This document shows, piece by piece, positions 32,640 to 43,071 of a stretch of 64,000 nt of DNA. Each line of letters begins with the position of its first letter. The first letter of the stretch is position 1. The notes below the pieces were generated by a model. It worked only from the letters and a program-made list of their open reading frames with translations, did no database searches and was not told the origin of the DNA. This stretch comes from Syngnathus acus (lineage: Eukaryota; Chordata; Actinopteri; Syngnathiformes; Syngnathidae): the NCBI RefSeq assembly GCF_901709675.1, contig NC_051095.1:24264956-24328955 (forward strand), given 5' to 3'. The position numbers and the translations under genes are program-made.

Positions 32640-33075
32640 TTCCAAATCCAAAAACACTATTTGTCCTGTCGGGGCAATTTAAAATGGCATGAGCAGTAGC
32701 ATCAGTAGGACTGATATTAAAAACATACAGACAATAGAACATAAAGAATATAAAATAAATCTTCAAATACACCAGTGTGGACTGATCAATAAAGTCCAAG
32801 TGCAATAAAGTCAGTTGAGGGATATGCAGTAGTGGTGGGGCAGGAAGGGGCTTAGAGTTCAGTATCTGCAGTGCTGTGGGGACAAACGTTGTCTTCTTCC
32901 TCTGAGTTCTGCAGGCAGGGCAGCGTAGCCGCCGGCAAGATAGGAGCCGCTCAAATGCTGAGTGGAGAACATGGGTGGGGCCTTTGATGATTCTACCTAC
33001 TAACCTGAGTCTCCATTGGGCATGGATGTGTGCAAGAGAGCGAAGAGTCAGCCCAATGATCTTTGAGCACACTGG
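32640..33075 (-). pseudogene. L2/Rex1-like LINE, 3' fragment
   Basis: Encodes CSKIIGLTLRSLAHIHAQWR, LVGRIIKGPTHVLHSAFERL and LSCRRLRCPACRTQRKKTTF, VPTALQILNS, the conserved C-terminal block of L2-group ORFs (KIIG..., DPTHPL...FELLPSGRR...). The expected FELLPSGRR reads FERLLSCRR. A 3' UTR follows with 'aaattgccccgacaggacaa' as its terminal hairpin-like sequence. Confidence 0.75.
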
Positions 33076-33417
33076 AACTGTGACCTGCAGTCAGTTTCCA
33101 TTATGTGGAGTAATGGATCGAAACCAGCAGGTTATGGAAAATGTCATGCTGTTTTCTAAGAGTAATAAAAAGCCAAAAGAAGGTATTTTTGTGAACCTTT
33201 CCACTTCTAATTTTATTCAAATTCATGCAAAGCCTGAACAAAAACTGAGCATCTATATCATCTAATAGCCAGGTTTAAATGGAGGCTTTTTGTTATTGTG
33301 ATTAAAATCATTCCCCATTTTATACTCTGCCTCTCCTTTAAGGACAAAGGCGCATAAAATTATTATATATTAATTAGTAGGCATTTGTGATTAACGCTAC
33401 AATAGTTGGAGTGTTTT
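33076..33417. other. Nothing recognised
   Basis: No supported feature. Confidence 0.5.
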
Positions 33418-33664
33418 TATATGTGGTTCTATAGGGGAGTGTTCGCCTGTCAACTCTAAGGTTGTGGGATCTATCCTCAACCCAAGTGACCATGTCGAAG
33501 TGTCCTTGAGCAAGACACTGAACCCCAATTTGCTCCCAGTGTGGACCTGGCAGCGGCTTGCATGGCTGCAGCCACTGTGAATGGGTGAAGGTGAGTTCAT
33601 TGTAAAGCGCTTTGGGCACCATGTGGTGTTGATAAAAGTGCGATAAGTGCATTCCATTTACCAT
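33418..33664 (+). mobile_element. SINE with tRNA-like head
   Basis: 'gttcgcctgtcaactctaag' and a degraded B box 'ggatctatcc' are followed by 'gtgtccttgagcaagacact', 'gtgaatgggtgaaggtgag', 'gcgctttgggcaccatgtgg' and 'cattccatttaccattta'. The 3' part matches the fragment at 16640-16762. Confidence 0.8.
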
Positions 33665-34102
33665 TTATACCCAAGCCAGGCTTGCTGCAGCTCTAATCTC
33701 CAGTGACCAGCGAACAAAGGCGAGAGTAACAGAGTTAAATTGTGTGGAACAAGATGATTGTCAAGTCAGGCTATGAGCAATAAATGAAACATTTTACTGA
33801 CAGTAAGCAGACAAGTGCAAATATTTTATGTAATACACCGATGGTACGAATTAAACTTTACCTCAGGTTGCCATGGAAACATTTTCCTGCAAAATTCCCA
33901 TGAGGTGTAGTCGTCACAGGTTTATTTTTGAACATTAAAATTATATCAGTTGGTTCCTGAAGCAACAATAAATTCTAATTTTACCTGAATGTCAATCAAG
34001 CCAATTTCCCCTACAGACATGTCTCTGTGTTGAAGATGTACACCTAATATATAACAAAAAACTGACGCACACACACGAACACACACACAAACACACGCAC
34101 GC

Positions 34103-34135
<33 letters not shown>

Positions 34136-34260
34136 CTTCCAGCATCAAATTATTTCACATGGCAATGCGCTATCATACCAGAAAACTACCGGTTGGTATG
34201 CCCTCGTGAGTTCCCACTGCCTTACTCACTGTCTTACACATGTATGATGCATATATATAC
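33665..34260. other. Unassigned, with a (CA)n/(CG)n tract
   Basis: 34064-34136 is a mixed 'acac/acgc' microsatellite. The rest shows nothing recognisable. Confidence 0.6.
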
Positions 34261-35678
34261 AGGGCTGTGGACTCGGTCGGATTTTTGCACCGAGTCCGAG
34301 TCCGGCCTCTTGACCACGAGTCCGAGTCCGAGTCCGGCTGTCCATTTTTTCTGTTAATTCATGTGACTGCTTAGTCTTTATTCAAGGCTAATTTAGATCA
34401 AAAGTTTTGTGATGGCTTTGTCTTTATTAAACATATAAACGAATACAATAAACAGATACTTTCAAGTTTTAATCATTAATTACACCATTATAGCTCAGAC
34501 ATTTATCTAAACACAAATAATTAGTGACGACCCCACAACTATCGAAACACATCAATGATATAAGCTGGGTGACATAATCGTCCTTGACATTGGTACATAA
34601 TGTAAACATTAGCCTAAGTGCAACTCAACGTGGCCGCATTGATCGTAACTTACGCTCCGTTTCCCCCCCAAATCTAGAGGCAAAACATTGTTCTCTCGCT
34701 ACTCCCGGGTTCTTCCATCTTGGCTGCGCGCGGGGCATTGTGGGTCTTGTACGTGCACGCACGCAGGCAGGCAGGCGCGGGCGCGGGCGCGCACGCAACA
34801 ACTAAATTTGTCTTCATAACAAGCAAGCAGGGCTGTGGACAGTATTCCTACGCGCATTCTCAGCAGCATGATGAAAATAAAATTCAATAACGTCACTGAG
34901 GCATATTTTAACGAACTCCACTTCATTGTATGGCTTTTTAGCCCGTGCAATGTTCCAAGCCAGTTGAAACAATGCAAGTGTGACAGTCTCTGAGTGCTTC
35001 GTAATTTTTTTGAAAAACTGTACCTATTTTTCTGCCTGACTTTTCAAAGTCTCCAAACTTGTGCTTGCGAAATTCAGTCCCTTTTGCAAAGTCCTTATCG
35101 ATATTGGCATGAAGTGAGCTGAAGTGGCGCTGACCATTTGAAGCTTTTAAATGCGCCAATGACGTCCGACATATCAGGCAGAGTGGCTTGCCATAGCGTT
35201 CAACAAAAAACAACTTTAACTCTGTTAAAAACATCATGTGTTCGTCGTCATATATTCGTTTAGCTGTGCATTTTTTCCTTGCCATTTTGGCAAGCGTCTT
35301 GTCAGCTTTTCTGGACCTAATGGGCCCCCGTAGTCACAGTCGCCATTCATTAAAAAGCCAGCAAAACCAATCGCTCTGTTTGTCCCTCCTCCTTTGCGGG
35401 ATTTCCCCTCACGCGCATGCGCGTTTGACCGGTTGGCGAGGTGGCGGCCGACAAACGCCGGCGGCGCTCAATGCTGTCAAGTTCTTTTTCAAACTTGATT
35501 GTAAGCAGGGCTGTGGACAGTATTACTACGCGCATTCTCAGCAGCATGATGAAAATAAAATTGAACGTATTTTTTTTATTGTCGGACTCGGTGGACTCGG
35601 TCAAAATCAGCACCGAGTCCGAGTCCGGCAAAAATGATCGGGTCCGACCGAGTCCGAGTCCCCGAGTCCGAGTCCACA
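34261..35678 (-). mobile_element. hAT-like element with 'gagtccgagtccg' ends
   Basis: The left end is CAGGGCTGTGGACTCGGTCG, and the right end 'cgagtccgagtccacag' is an imperfect inverse. Both ends have tandem 'cgagtc' runs. A transposase N-terminal piece lies on the minus strand. The segment 'cagggctgtggacagtatt...gatgaaaataaaatt' occurs at 34828-34890 and again at 35508-35570. The flanking TA-rich DNA hides the target duplication. Confidence 0.75.
34855..35285 (-). pseudogene. hAT transposase N-terminus with BED-type finger
   Basis: ORF from 35285: MARKKCTAKRIYDDEHM, LKLFFVERYGKPLCLICRTS, then RHFSSLHA. The C-x2-C...H-x4-H spacing fits a BED zinc finger that binds transposon ends. After a frame change it continues LAWNIARAKKPYNEVEFVKI and CLSDVIEFYFHHAAENARR, also typical of the N-terminal third of hAT transposases. 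The catalytic region is absent. Confidence 0.78.
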
Positions 35679-35777
35679 GTATATAGTATATACCGTATTG
35701 GCCCGAATATAAGACGAGGTTTTTTGCATTGAAATAAGGCTGAAAAAGTGGGGGTCGTCTTACATTCGGGTCTAGAC

Positions 35778-36550
35778 CAGTGCCGTGAGAGATGCTCAGC
35801 TGTGCCATGGGAAATTGTCCAACATTAATTACGGAGCGCATTGTAAACAGTATCGCCAAACCACTGGTCAGTTAGCACAAGGCCTGGTCAGCCACTTGCT
35901 AATTGTGCATGCGGGGCAAATCGGAGAATCTTGAGATTTCATGTTGTGGCATCGGCACATACTCAGTTTATGTGTGTGTTGCTGTGTGCTTTTACTAACA
36001 GTGACACTATGACGGCTGTGGTGCGTTTTCGGTCCGATGGAAATCAGAGCAGGTAGTTCAATGGGAGAACCTGGATTGTTCATTTTTCACCAACATAAAA
36101 TACACAGTCAAGTCGAGACACCTCGACTGTGATAGCCACTCAGCCGCTGTCAGAACAGCAGAGCGTCTTTAAAAGTGACTTTGTTCTTAATGTCGCAATA
36201 TTTATAGAGCTAGTCAAAAACAGTAAACAAAGTCATATTGATTCTTTTGGATTTTGATCACAATCACTTTCAATAGTTTATTCCTTATGCTGTCTAAAAC
36301 CTTTTTTCAAAAACTGTCACTTTTATTTACAAAAGAAATACAATTTAAAGAATATTTAGTATTTATTTTTATTCAATTAGTCGACTCTCCATACATACAT
36401 AGGAATAGAACTTTACGTCTTTTGTTGTAATATAACTGATTTTAATATAGAAGCTGGTGTAACACTTAACAGATTTGTGTTGGTGGTGTGCCTCGAGATT
36501 TTTTCCAATGAAAAGGTGTGCCGTGAATGAAAAAAGGTTGGGAAACACTG
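35778..36550 (+). mobile_element. hAT-like non-autonomous element with 8-bp duplication
   Basis: Starts CAGTGCCGTGAGAGATG and ends AAAGGTTGGGAAACACTG, flanked by GTCTAGAC at 35770-35777 and 36551-36558. The CAGTG...CACTG termini and 8-bp duplication indicate hAT. No coding capacity. A second, older copy is at 27586-28352. Confidence 0.92.
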
Positions 36551-36722
36551 GTCTAGACATTCAGGTCTAGACATTCATTCACAACGCTAGATGGCGCCAG
36601 ATTAAAGCGAATGCTGAATTTAACTCCCGAGGCGAACCCCTGTCACGAAGAAGAAAAAAAAAAATAGCGGTAGCACTAAGAAGAAAAATAAAAAAATAGC
36701 GGTAAGAAAGAAAAGAGAAGAA

Positions 36723-38157
36723 AATAAGAGAAGAGATAACAGTGAAAATCTGGAGATAAGTGGGTCGAAGATTGGCCAGGTTAACCGGCGTCTGAGGAGA
36801 AGTTATGATGCAAAGTTCAAGATGATGGTGACAAATGAGGCAGAGTCTTCAAACAATTGCAAAGCGGCTGTGAAATATGGTGTCACAGAGTGTAATGTAC
36901 GGAGATGGATAGCTCAAAAAGATCGCCTAAAAAATGCTCACAATCAGAGAAAAGCTTTCCGTGGTCCTCAGAGCGGCCGCTTTCAAGAGCTCGACAGGTG
37001 GGTGTGCGCATACGTGGACGAGAAACGAAAGGACGGGATGCCTATCAGCAGAGCTGTCATTCAGCTCAAGGCTGTGGAAATATCCAAAGAGCTAAACATA
37101 CCCACCGCTGACTTCAAAGCATGCCTTGGTTGGTGTAAAAGAATGATGCGGCGTAACGGACTAACGCTGCGACGCAGAACAAGTCTAGCCCAGCGCCTGC
37201 CCTCTGACTTTGCAGAGAGTCTGTTGTCTTTTCAGCGCTATGTGATCAACTTAAGGAAAAAGCACTTTTACCCACTGGATCAGATTGGCAATGCTGAAGT
37301 GTACTCAGCCTGTGTCAGAAGTAGTATGACGTACGGAAGTGAGGCATGGGCCCTGAAAACAGAACACGAAGACAAACTAAACAGAGCAGAAATGAGGATG
37401 ATCAGATGGATGTCTGGTGTGTCAATGAGGGAGGAAAAGACCAGTGCAGAGCTGAGACAGAAGATGGGAGTGGAGGCCATAGTGGATGTGGTGAGGAGAG
37501 GCAGACTGCGATGGTACGGACATGTAGTGAGGAAGGACGAGAACGACTGGGTGAAGAAAGTTATGTCGTATAACGTAGAGGGAACAAGACCCAGTGGCCG
37601 ACCTAAAAAGACCTGGCAGATGACCGTGGCAGCCGACATGAAGGCACTCGGCATCGACCACGAGATGGCCATGGACCGTTCCCGGTGGAAGAAGGCCATA
37701 TCGAGAACCCAGTCCAACCCAGCGGCGCCTGGAAAGCGGACTTTAAACCGATGATGATGATAATGATGATGATCACACACCTGTGTTTTTTGATATCACA
37801 AAACACATCACTGTACACAAGAAAGGTGAGAAACCTGTTATTATAAAATCCACTGGAAATGAGAAGAGCCGCATTACCGTCATATTAGCCTGCCTCGCAG
37901 ACGGAACCAAACAACCTCCGTATGTGGTTTTAAAACGTAAGACAGTACCTAAGGAGGCGATGCCAGATGGCATTATTGTACGTGCCCAGGAAAAGGGCTG
38001 GAATGAGACCGAGCTTGTAGTGGACTGGCTCAAGGTTGTGTGGGGCAGACGGCGTGGGGGACTCAGAAAAAAGAGGAACATGCTGATTTTGGATGCATTT
38101 CACGGACACTTGTCTGATCCAGTCAAAAAACAAGTGAAGCATGAAGCATCCCGGGAT
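36723..38157 (+). pseudogene. Pogo/Tigger transposase, split
   Basis: N-terminal part (frame open from 36723): RRLRRSYDAKFKMMV, KYGVTECNVRRWIAQKDRL, then WVCAYVDEKRKDGMPISR and FKACLGWCKRMMRRNGL, i.e. Brinker/CENP-B-type helix-turn-helix domains that bind DNA. The C-terminal part from 37771: DHTPVFFDITKHITVHKKGE, ITVILACLADGTKQPP, then VVDWLKVVWGRR and NMLILDAFHGH, i.e. the DDE domain with its first (NAD) and second (ILD) Asp. The third acidic residue is missing because of the 3' truncation. Between the halves lies a LINE fragment, so no functional enzyme can result. Confidence 0.88.
37298..37770 (+). mobile_element. RTE-like LINE 3' fragment inside the pogo transposase
   Basis: Encodes VYSACVRSSMTYGSEAWALK, NRAEMRMIRWMSGVSMR, RRGRLRWYGHVVRKDENDW and NPAAPGKRTLNR, stops at 37752-37754 and has a GATGAT tail. 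It matches the 3' end of the LINE at 40209-47469. Unusually, it joins the pogo transposase in frame, giving a single 310-codon chimeric ORF (36822-37754). Confidence 0.92.
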
Positions 38158-38340
38158 TAAATTTCGTTGGCACTTTTTAAATTTTGTTGTACATGTGACA
38201 ATGACAAATAAAGATCTATCTATCTATAAAAAAAAACAAGTGAAGCATGAAGCATCCCGGGATTAAATTTCGTTGGCACTTTTTAAATTTCGTTGTACAT
38301 GTGACAATGACAAATAAAGATCTATCTATCTATAAAAAAA
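38131..38340 (+). repeat. Two tandem 106-bp copies carrying a LINE 3' tail
   Basis: 'caagtgaagcatgaagcatc' occurs at 38131 and 38237. Each copy runs through 'ccgggattaaatttcgttgg', 'tgtacatgtgacaatgacaa' and a (TATC)n tail. The first 20 bases belong to the pogo transposase ORF and the rest to a LINE 3' end. Confidence 0.9.
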
Positions 38341-38925
38341 AATAAAAAAAATAAAAAATCTAGCACCCCCTGCCATAAAGCTGGAGAACCTTTTTTTTGT
38401 TGCCTCCGTTGGGTTTCTTTTCAAAGCCGTTTTGTTCATCTAAAGAAACGCGACGTTACAGACAGATGACAAAAAACACTAAATATTATATATACGTATC
38501 AGCTTAACTACGGAAACTAGTTAATATTGCCACAGTGTTTGAACACTTAAACAGCGACATAGAGACAGACAGCAGTTCAGGCTAACTGCATTGCCTGTCA
38601 GCATAGGCAGCCGTGTGATTACGCAATCCTCAGAGGAGGCAAGGCAGGAAGTTGGCTCCTCCGAGCGAATCGTCTTCGGTTTTAAAATAACTATAACAAT
38701 TCAGGGATTTTGGTTCAAAATGATACAAAACTACTGAAATTAAAAGGAAAATGACTTTAAAATAAAAACAATTGAATTTGTTTTTTCCCCCTTTCTTGAT
38801 GTAGGGGAGGAGTGGCCTCCCTTGCCTCCCTTACCTCCTCCGACTGCACGTCCCTGATATATACATAGGGGGCCCAAATCGGGGATAGAGGGTGGAACTG
38901 CAAAGTAGGGTAAAACGCCAATCTC
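38341..38925. other. Unassigned
   Basis: A-rich start, then AT-rich sequence and a 'ggaggagtggcctcccttgcc' purine/pyrimidine stretch near 38803; nothing coding. Confidence 0.5.
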
Positions 38926-39300
38926 TGCCAATTTCCTCCCACATTCCAAAAACATGCATGGTAGGCTGATTGACCACTCCGAGTTGTCCTTTAGTGCGAG
39001 TGTGAATGATCATTTGTCTCGGTACCCTGCCACCGAAAGACTGGCTGCAGTGGGCCTGCGACTGTCGGGAGGATAAGCTGTTCAGAAAATGGATGGATGG
39101 ATGGATGGATGGATGGATGGATGGATGGATGGATGGATGGATGGATGGATGGATGGATGGATGGATGGAAGGTTGGAAGGTTGTATGGATGGATGGATCG
39201 TAGGGTGGGTGGATGGGGTATGGATGGGTGAATGGATGGATGGGGTATGGATGGACGAATGGATGGGTGGGGGGATGGGGTATGGATGGATGGATTGATT
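38926..39300 (+). mobile_element. tRNA-derived SINE 3' part with expanded (GGAT)n tail
   Basis: 'tttcctcccacattccaaaa', 'catgcatggtaggctgattg' and 'taagctgttcagaaaatgga' match the SINE family. The tail is an unusually long (GGAT)n array, 39089-39300, with the right half interrupted by G-rich variants. Open frames of DGWM repeats on both strands here are not genes. Confidence 0.88.
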
Positions 39301-39578
39301 GATGGTTAACAGCCTAGAGGTGTCAAGTGAGTTTGCAAAATATTTGGGTTGGGCGGCAGCTGCCACCCCGTAAAACCACCTTTGATGACACCGTCAAACA
39401 ACACATCCTAACAGGACTTTGTCAAATGTCACATCAAGATGACACATTCAATGTTCAGTAAACAAAGCCAAATGTCATGTCACATGTGCAGTAGACATAA
39501 GCAGTGCCCACGATGACATATTTCTGGCACAAATGGAACCCCGCAAGATTGCGCAACCAGTCCCGCATGTTGAAGTTG

Positions 39579-40153
39579 TTATGCCAATAAGACAAATAAA
39601 TCAACATGTTCAAAAAAGGAGAAGGAAGAAGCTATTGCTTGTTTTTTCCTACCCCTTTTATACATCATAATTCTTAACATGTTTGCTGATTAGTTTTTTC
39701 AAGGTACAGAAACTTGATTTATCGGAGGAAGATAATTTTGGAAATGAAAAACAGTTTATACAACAACATGTTGGGAGCTTAAGATCAGGGGATGCTTTGA
39801 GAATAATTGTCAATTTTTGTCTATGTGAAGCCCTTTGAGACTGCTTGTGATTTAGGGCTATACAAATAAACTTGACTTGACTTGACTTGAAGTTGAAGTT
39901 TATTTTTGAACATGAGATCGACCAAACACAAAATCATTTTTTCACATTTTCACATAATTTCATGTTATGCCAATAAGACAAATAAATCAACATGTTCAAA
40001 AAAGGAGAAGGAAGAAGCTATTGCTTGTTTTTTCCTACCCCTTTTATACATCATAATTCTTAACATGTTTGCTGATTAGTTTTTTCAAGGTACAGAAACT
40101 TGATTTATCGGAGGAAGATAATTTTGGAAATGAAAAACAGTTTATACAACAAT
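39579..40153 (+). repeat. Two 189-bp direct repeats around a retroposon tail
   Basis: 39579-39767 and 39965-40153 are nearly identical ('atgccaataagacaaataaa' to 'aacagtttatacaacaa'). Between them lies 'gggctatacaaataaacttg' followed by ACTTG repeats, a LINE/SINE 3' tail. Confidence 0.88.
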
Positions 40154-40396
40154 ATTCTGGAAAGAAAAATAAATAAATAAGCTATGGACTATATAGCTGA
40201 AAACAGACAAGCAAAAGATGTCATCATCATCATCGGTTTAAAGTCCGCTTTCCAGGCATCGCTAGGTTGGACTGGATTCTCGATATGGCTTTCTTCCACC
40301 GGGAACGGTCCATGGCCATCTCGTGGTTGATGCCGAGTGCCTTCATGCCACGGTCGTCTGCCAGGTCTTTTTAGGCTGGCCACTGGGTCTTGTTCC

Positions 40397-40404
40397 CTCT
40401 ACGT
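40397..40404. repeat. Target duplication of hAT 40405-43713, left copy
   Basis: CTCTACGT, matched exactly at 43714-43721 on the other side of the element. Confidence 0.95.
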
Positions 40405-40495
40405 CAGTGGTTCTTAACCTTTTTCCTTGTTCCCACCCCATTCAATTCACCAACCAGTTCTCGCACCCCCTTCCAGAATTGATGAAAAGCAATCA

Positions 40496-41102
40496 TCATC
40501 ATCATCATCATCGGTTTAAAGTCCGCTTTCCAGGCGCCGCTGGGTTGGACTGGATTCTCAATATGGCTTTCTTCCACCGAGGACGGTCCATGGCCATCTC
40601 GTGGTTGAGAGTCCTATACTGAGAACATTTTTGGAGCAAAACTTTTTACAGCCGGATGCCCTTCCTGACACCAACCCAAGGGGAAATTGATTTTCTGTAG
40701 GGGTTGACTCCCTTAGCCCATTCCTCTCCCGAGGAGCCCACTGGGCAGTGGTACTATTTAACCCATAGTTGGGGGTGGTTCGTGGGCACCAGGGCGTGTC
40801 CACACACCGGTGGGCCTGCGAGCCGCACGTCTAGGGGCCAAACCTCCTCCGAGTCCCTTGTAGTTTAGCCTGGGTCCGTGTTGTACCCAGTTACCATGTG
40901 TCGCCGCGTGGAGGCACTACATAGGGCTTGCTGTTAGAGAGGCTATGTACTGGCAGGGAGAGACTTACGCACTCGGCTCTCCCGTTCGCATACTGCTAGC
41001 CAGCGGTGAGGGTTAACAGTGAGAAGTGACATGCACTGGGCACTCCACCAACACACTAGACGCATCATAACAACCCGACTTGGTCTTATGAAGTCAGACA
41101 CA
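40496..41102 (-). mobile_element. Non-autonomous RTE-like LINE derivative (copy 2)
   Basis: Minus strand: 5' UTR from 'gtgtctgacttcataagacc' through 'gtgtcaggaagggcatccgg', then the junction 'ctcagtataggactctcaac', then the 3' end of the LINE and an (ATG)n tail at 40496-40512. Same junction as 26604-27022. Unlike copy 1 it keeps the full 5' end. It lies within the hAT transposon. Confidence 0.93.
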
Positions 41103-41327
41103 ATATTGATATCATAATCATAATGTGTAAGTAACAAAACCATCATGTATTTAATTCTTTATTTACATAACTGTCAACAAAATAATGCATTGCAGGATTA
41201 CAAAAATCAAGATTACTTTCATACTAGGAAAAAAAACAACAACATTGTGCTTGTACTATGCATAGTGTGTTGTGAATTATTATGGCTGAGCGCCAAACTC
41301 AGTGACTTTGTTGCTGTTGCTTTCCAT

Positions 41328-43071
41328 TTATGATGGCATCAAATCTTGGTGTCTTGGTGCTGAGTGCCACTCGCATGTCGTGTTGAGGATCCAGCCGATT
41401 TCTGCTCTTGGTTTTGATGTGAAGCAGACAAGAAAATCCAGTCTCGCAGAGGTACTAGTCGCGAAAGGCACGAGCACAGTGAGAGCCTTCTTTGCCAGTG
41501 CAGGATACGTTTCCAACTGAGAAGCCCAGAAGTGCTCCAGGTGACCATCGGCAAACTCCATTTGGATTCCACGATTGTTTCTCAGTTGGATGAGATCTTC
41601 CTTGATGTTGCTATCATCATCAACATCTTCCATATTCTGCTTAAAAGGGTGCTGGATCCAGTCGCCACAGGGTTGTAGCTCTCCACACGAGAAGTTGTCA
41701 TCAAATGAGGTGCACAGTATCTGCAGATGTTTTTGAAACGAAATCTGGATGTAGGGAAGCATCCTCTGTGACTGTTTCTTCAAGGGAAGGAAAATTTGCC
41801 AAGTTCTCTTTCTTTACACGCCTAATCCACAAAACAAATTTGTCTTTGAATGTAGCCAACTTCTCACTTGCAATCAAAATGCTCATCCCTCTTCCTTGTA
41901 GTGAGCGATTGAGCTCATTGAGTGCTGTGAACACATAAGCCAAATAGGCAAGCATTTGAACAAATTCAGGATCGTCAAAATATCCAGCCAGTTCTTGTCC
42001 CAGTCCGTGGAGAAACTGCTGAAGTTCTTCTCGCAATTCAAACATACAAGATAGCACACGCCTACGTGATAGCCACCTCACTTCGGTATAGTACAACAGC
42101 TCAGTGTGTTTCTGACCCACTTCCTAACAAAATGACTGAAACAGTCGATGATTCCGAGCACGACCACAAATCATATTCACAATCTTCACACAAATCTCCA
42201 AAGTCTTTTTCAGGGGGGGCAATGTTTTTGCTGCAAGAGCCTGCCGATGAAGAAAGCAGTGGGTAATCTTCAGGTCAGGAATTTCTTTTCTCATCAATGC
42301 AGCAAACCCTGAACGATTGCCCAGCATGGCTGGTGCACCATCAGTACATATCAAACCAATCCTCTCAAGATGAAGTTGGTATCTTGTGAAGAATTCTTTT
42401 ATCATACTGAACACATCTATGGCTTTCGATGTTGTCTTCAGTGAGTGACAGAAGAGAAAGCTTTCTTCCACTTTATTGTTCTTCACGTACCGGACTAATA
42501 CCAATAGCTGACAACAATTTGACACATCTGTTGACTCATCCACTTGTAGGCTAATCTTTACTGGACTGGCCTTGATGTCAACAACAACTTGCTCCAGGAT
42601 ATCATCACTCATGTCGACGATTCGGTTACGGATTACATCATTTGATAAAGACACTTGTTGCAGTTTTGTCGCAGCTTCCTGACCGAGAACAGTCTTTGCT
42701 ATTTCAAGGGCACATGGCTTGATCAACTCCTCGGCAATTGTATGGGGCTTCTTTGACTTAGCAACCAGGTATGCAACTTGATAAGAAGCATGCAGTAAAG
42801 GTTTCGCTGTTGGTGAAAATCCGTGGTTCAGCAAAGTGCCGGCACGATCAAACCTAGCTCTTTTGACTCGTAATGTTGCAATATCATTCCCTGCATCCTT
42901 GCCACCATGTCTGTTCTTAAAATGTTCATCGAGCTTTGATGGCTTCAAATTTGCGTTGGAGAACATGGTGCTGCATAGGATACACTGTGGCCGTTGTGTA
43001 CCATCCTTCTCAGTAACACACGTGAAGCCATACTGAACTTAGTCATCATTCCACTTTAGTTTTTTCGACAT
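41328..43071 (-). pseudogene. hAT transposase with BED finger, lightly damaged
   Basis: From an ATG at 43071: MSKKLKWNDD, then a stop (TAA, 43041-43039) where related proteins have Tyr, then VQYGFTC and the BED finger CILCSTMFSNANLK...HFKNRH. The core follows: SLQVDESTDVSNCCQLLVLV, LICTDGAPAMLGNRSGF, THCFLHRQALAAKTL. A frameshift occurs near 42122, then LLYYTEVRWLSRRRVL and YVFTALNELNRSLQGRG; a second frameshift near 41740, then SFDDNFSCGELQPCGDWIQH and PALAKKALTVLVPFATS (dimerisation region). One stop and two frameshifts are the only lesions I can see. Confidence 0.9.

Larger units (their letters stand above)
35693..38157 (+). mobile_element. Pogo/Tigger-type transposon, broken and 3'-truncated
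   Basis: The left terminus CCGTATTGGCCCGAATATAA follows a TA. Downstream lies a pogo-type transposase gene in two parts. Within it are a hAT element (35778-36550) and an RTE-like LINE fragment (37298-37770). The right end is lost: after ILDAFHGHLSDPVKKQVKHE the sequence runs into a LINE tail. It is the only pogo-type transposase in the window, and its terminus shares the TA-CCGTAT start with the MITEs nearby. Confidence 0.85.

Noticed and set aside
32593-32760. C-terminal extension of the minus-strand frame at 32593-33072
   Set aside because: Past LNS the translation runs into 3' UTR; only the upstream part matches LINE proteins.
35350-35859. 169-codon minus-strand frame
   Set aside because: Runs through the repetitive 'cgagtccgagtc' end and a hAT remnant; composition is low complexity and no domain is visible.
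39006-39366. DGWM / IHPS repeat open frames
   Set aside because: Translation of the (GGAT)n SINE tail.
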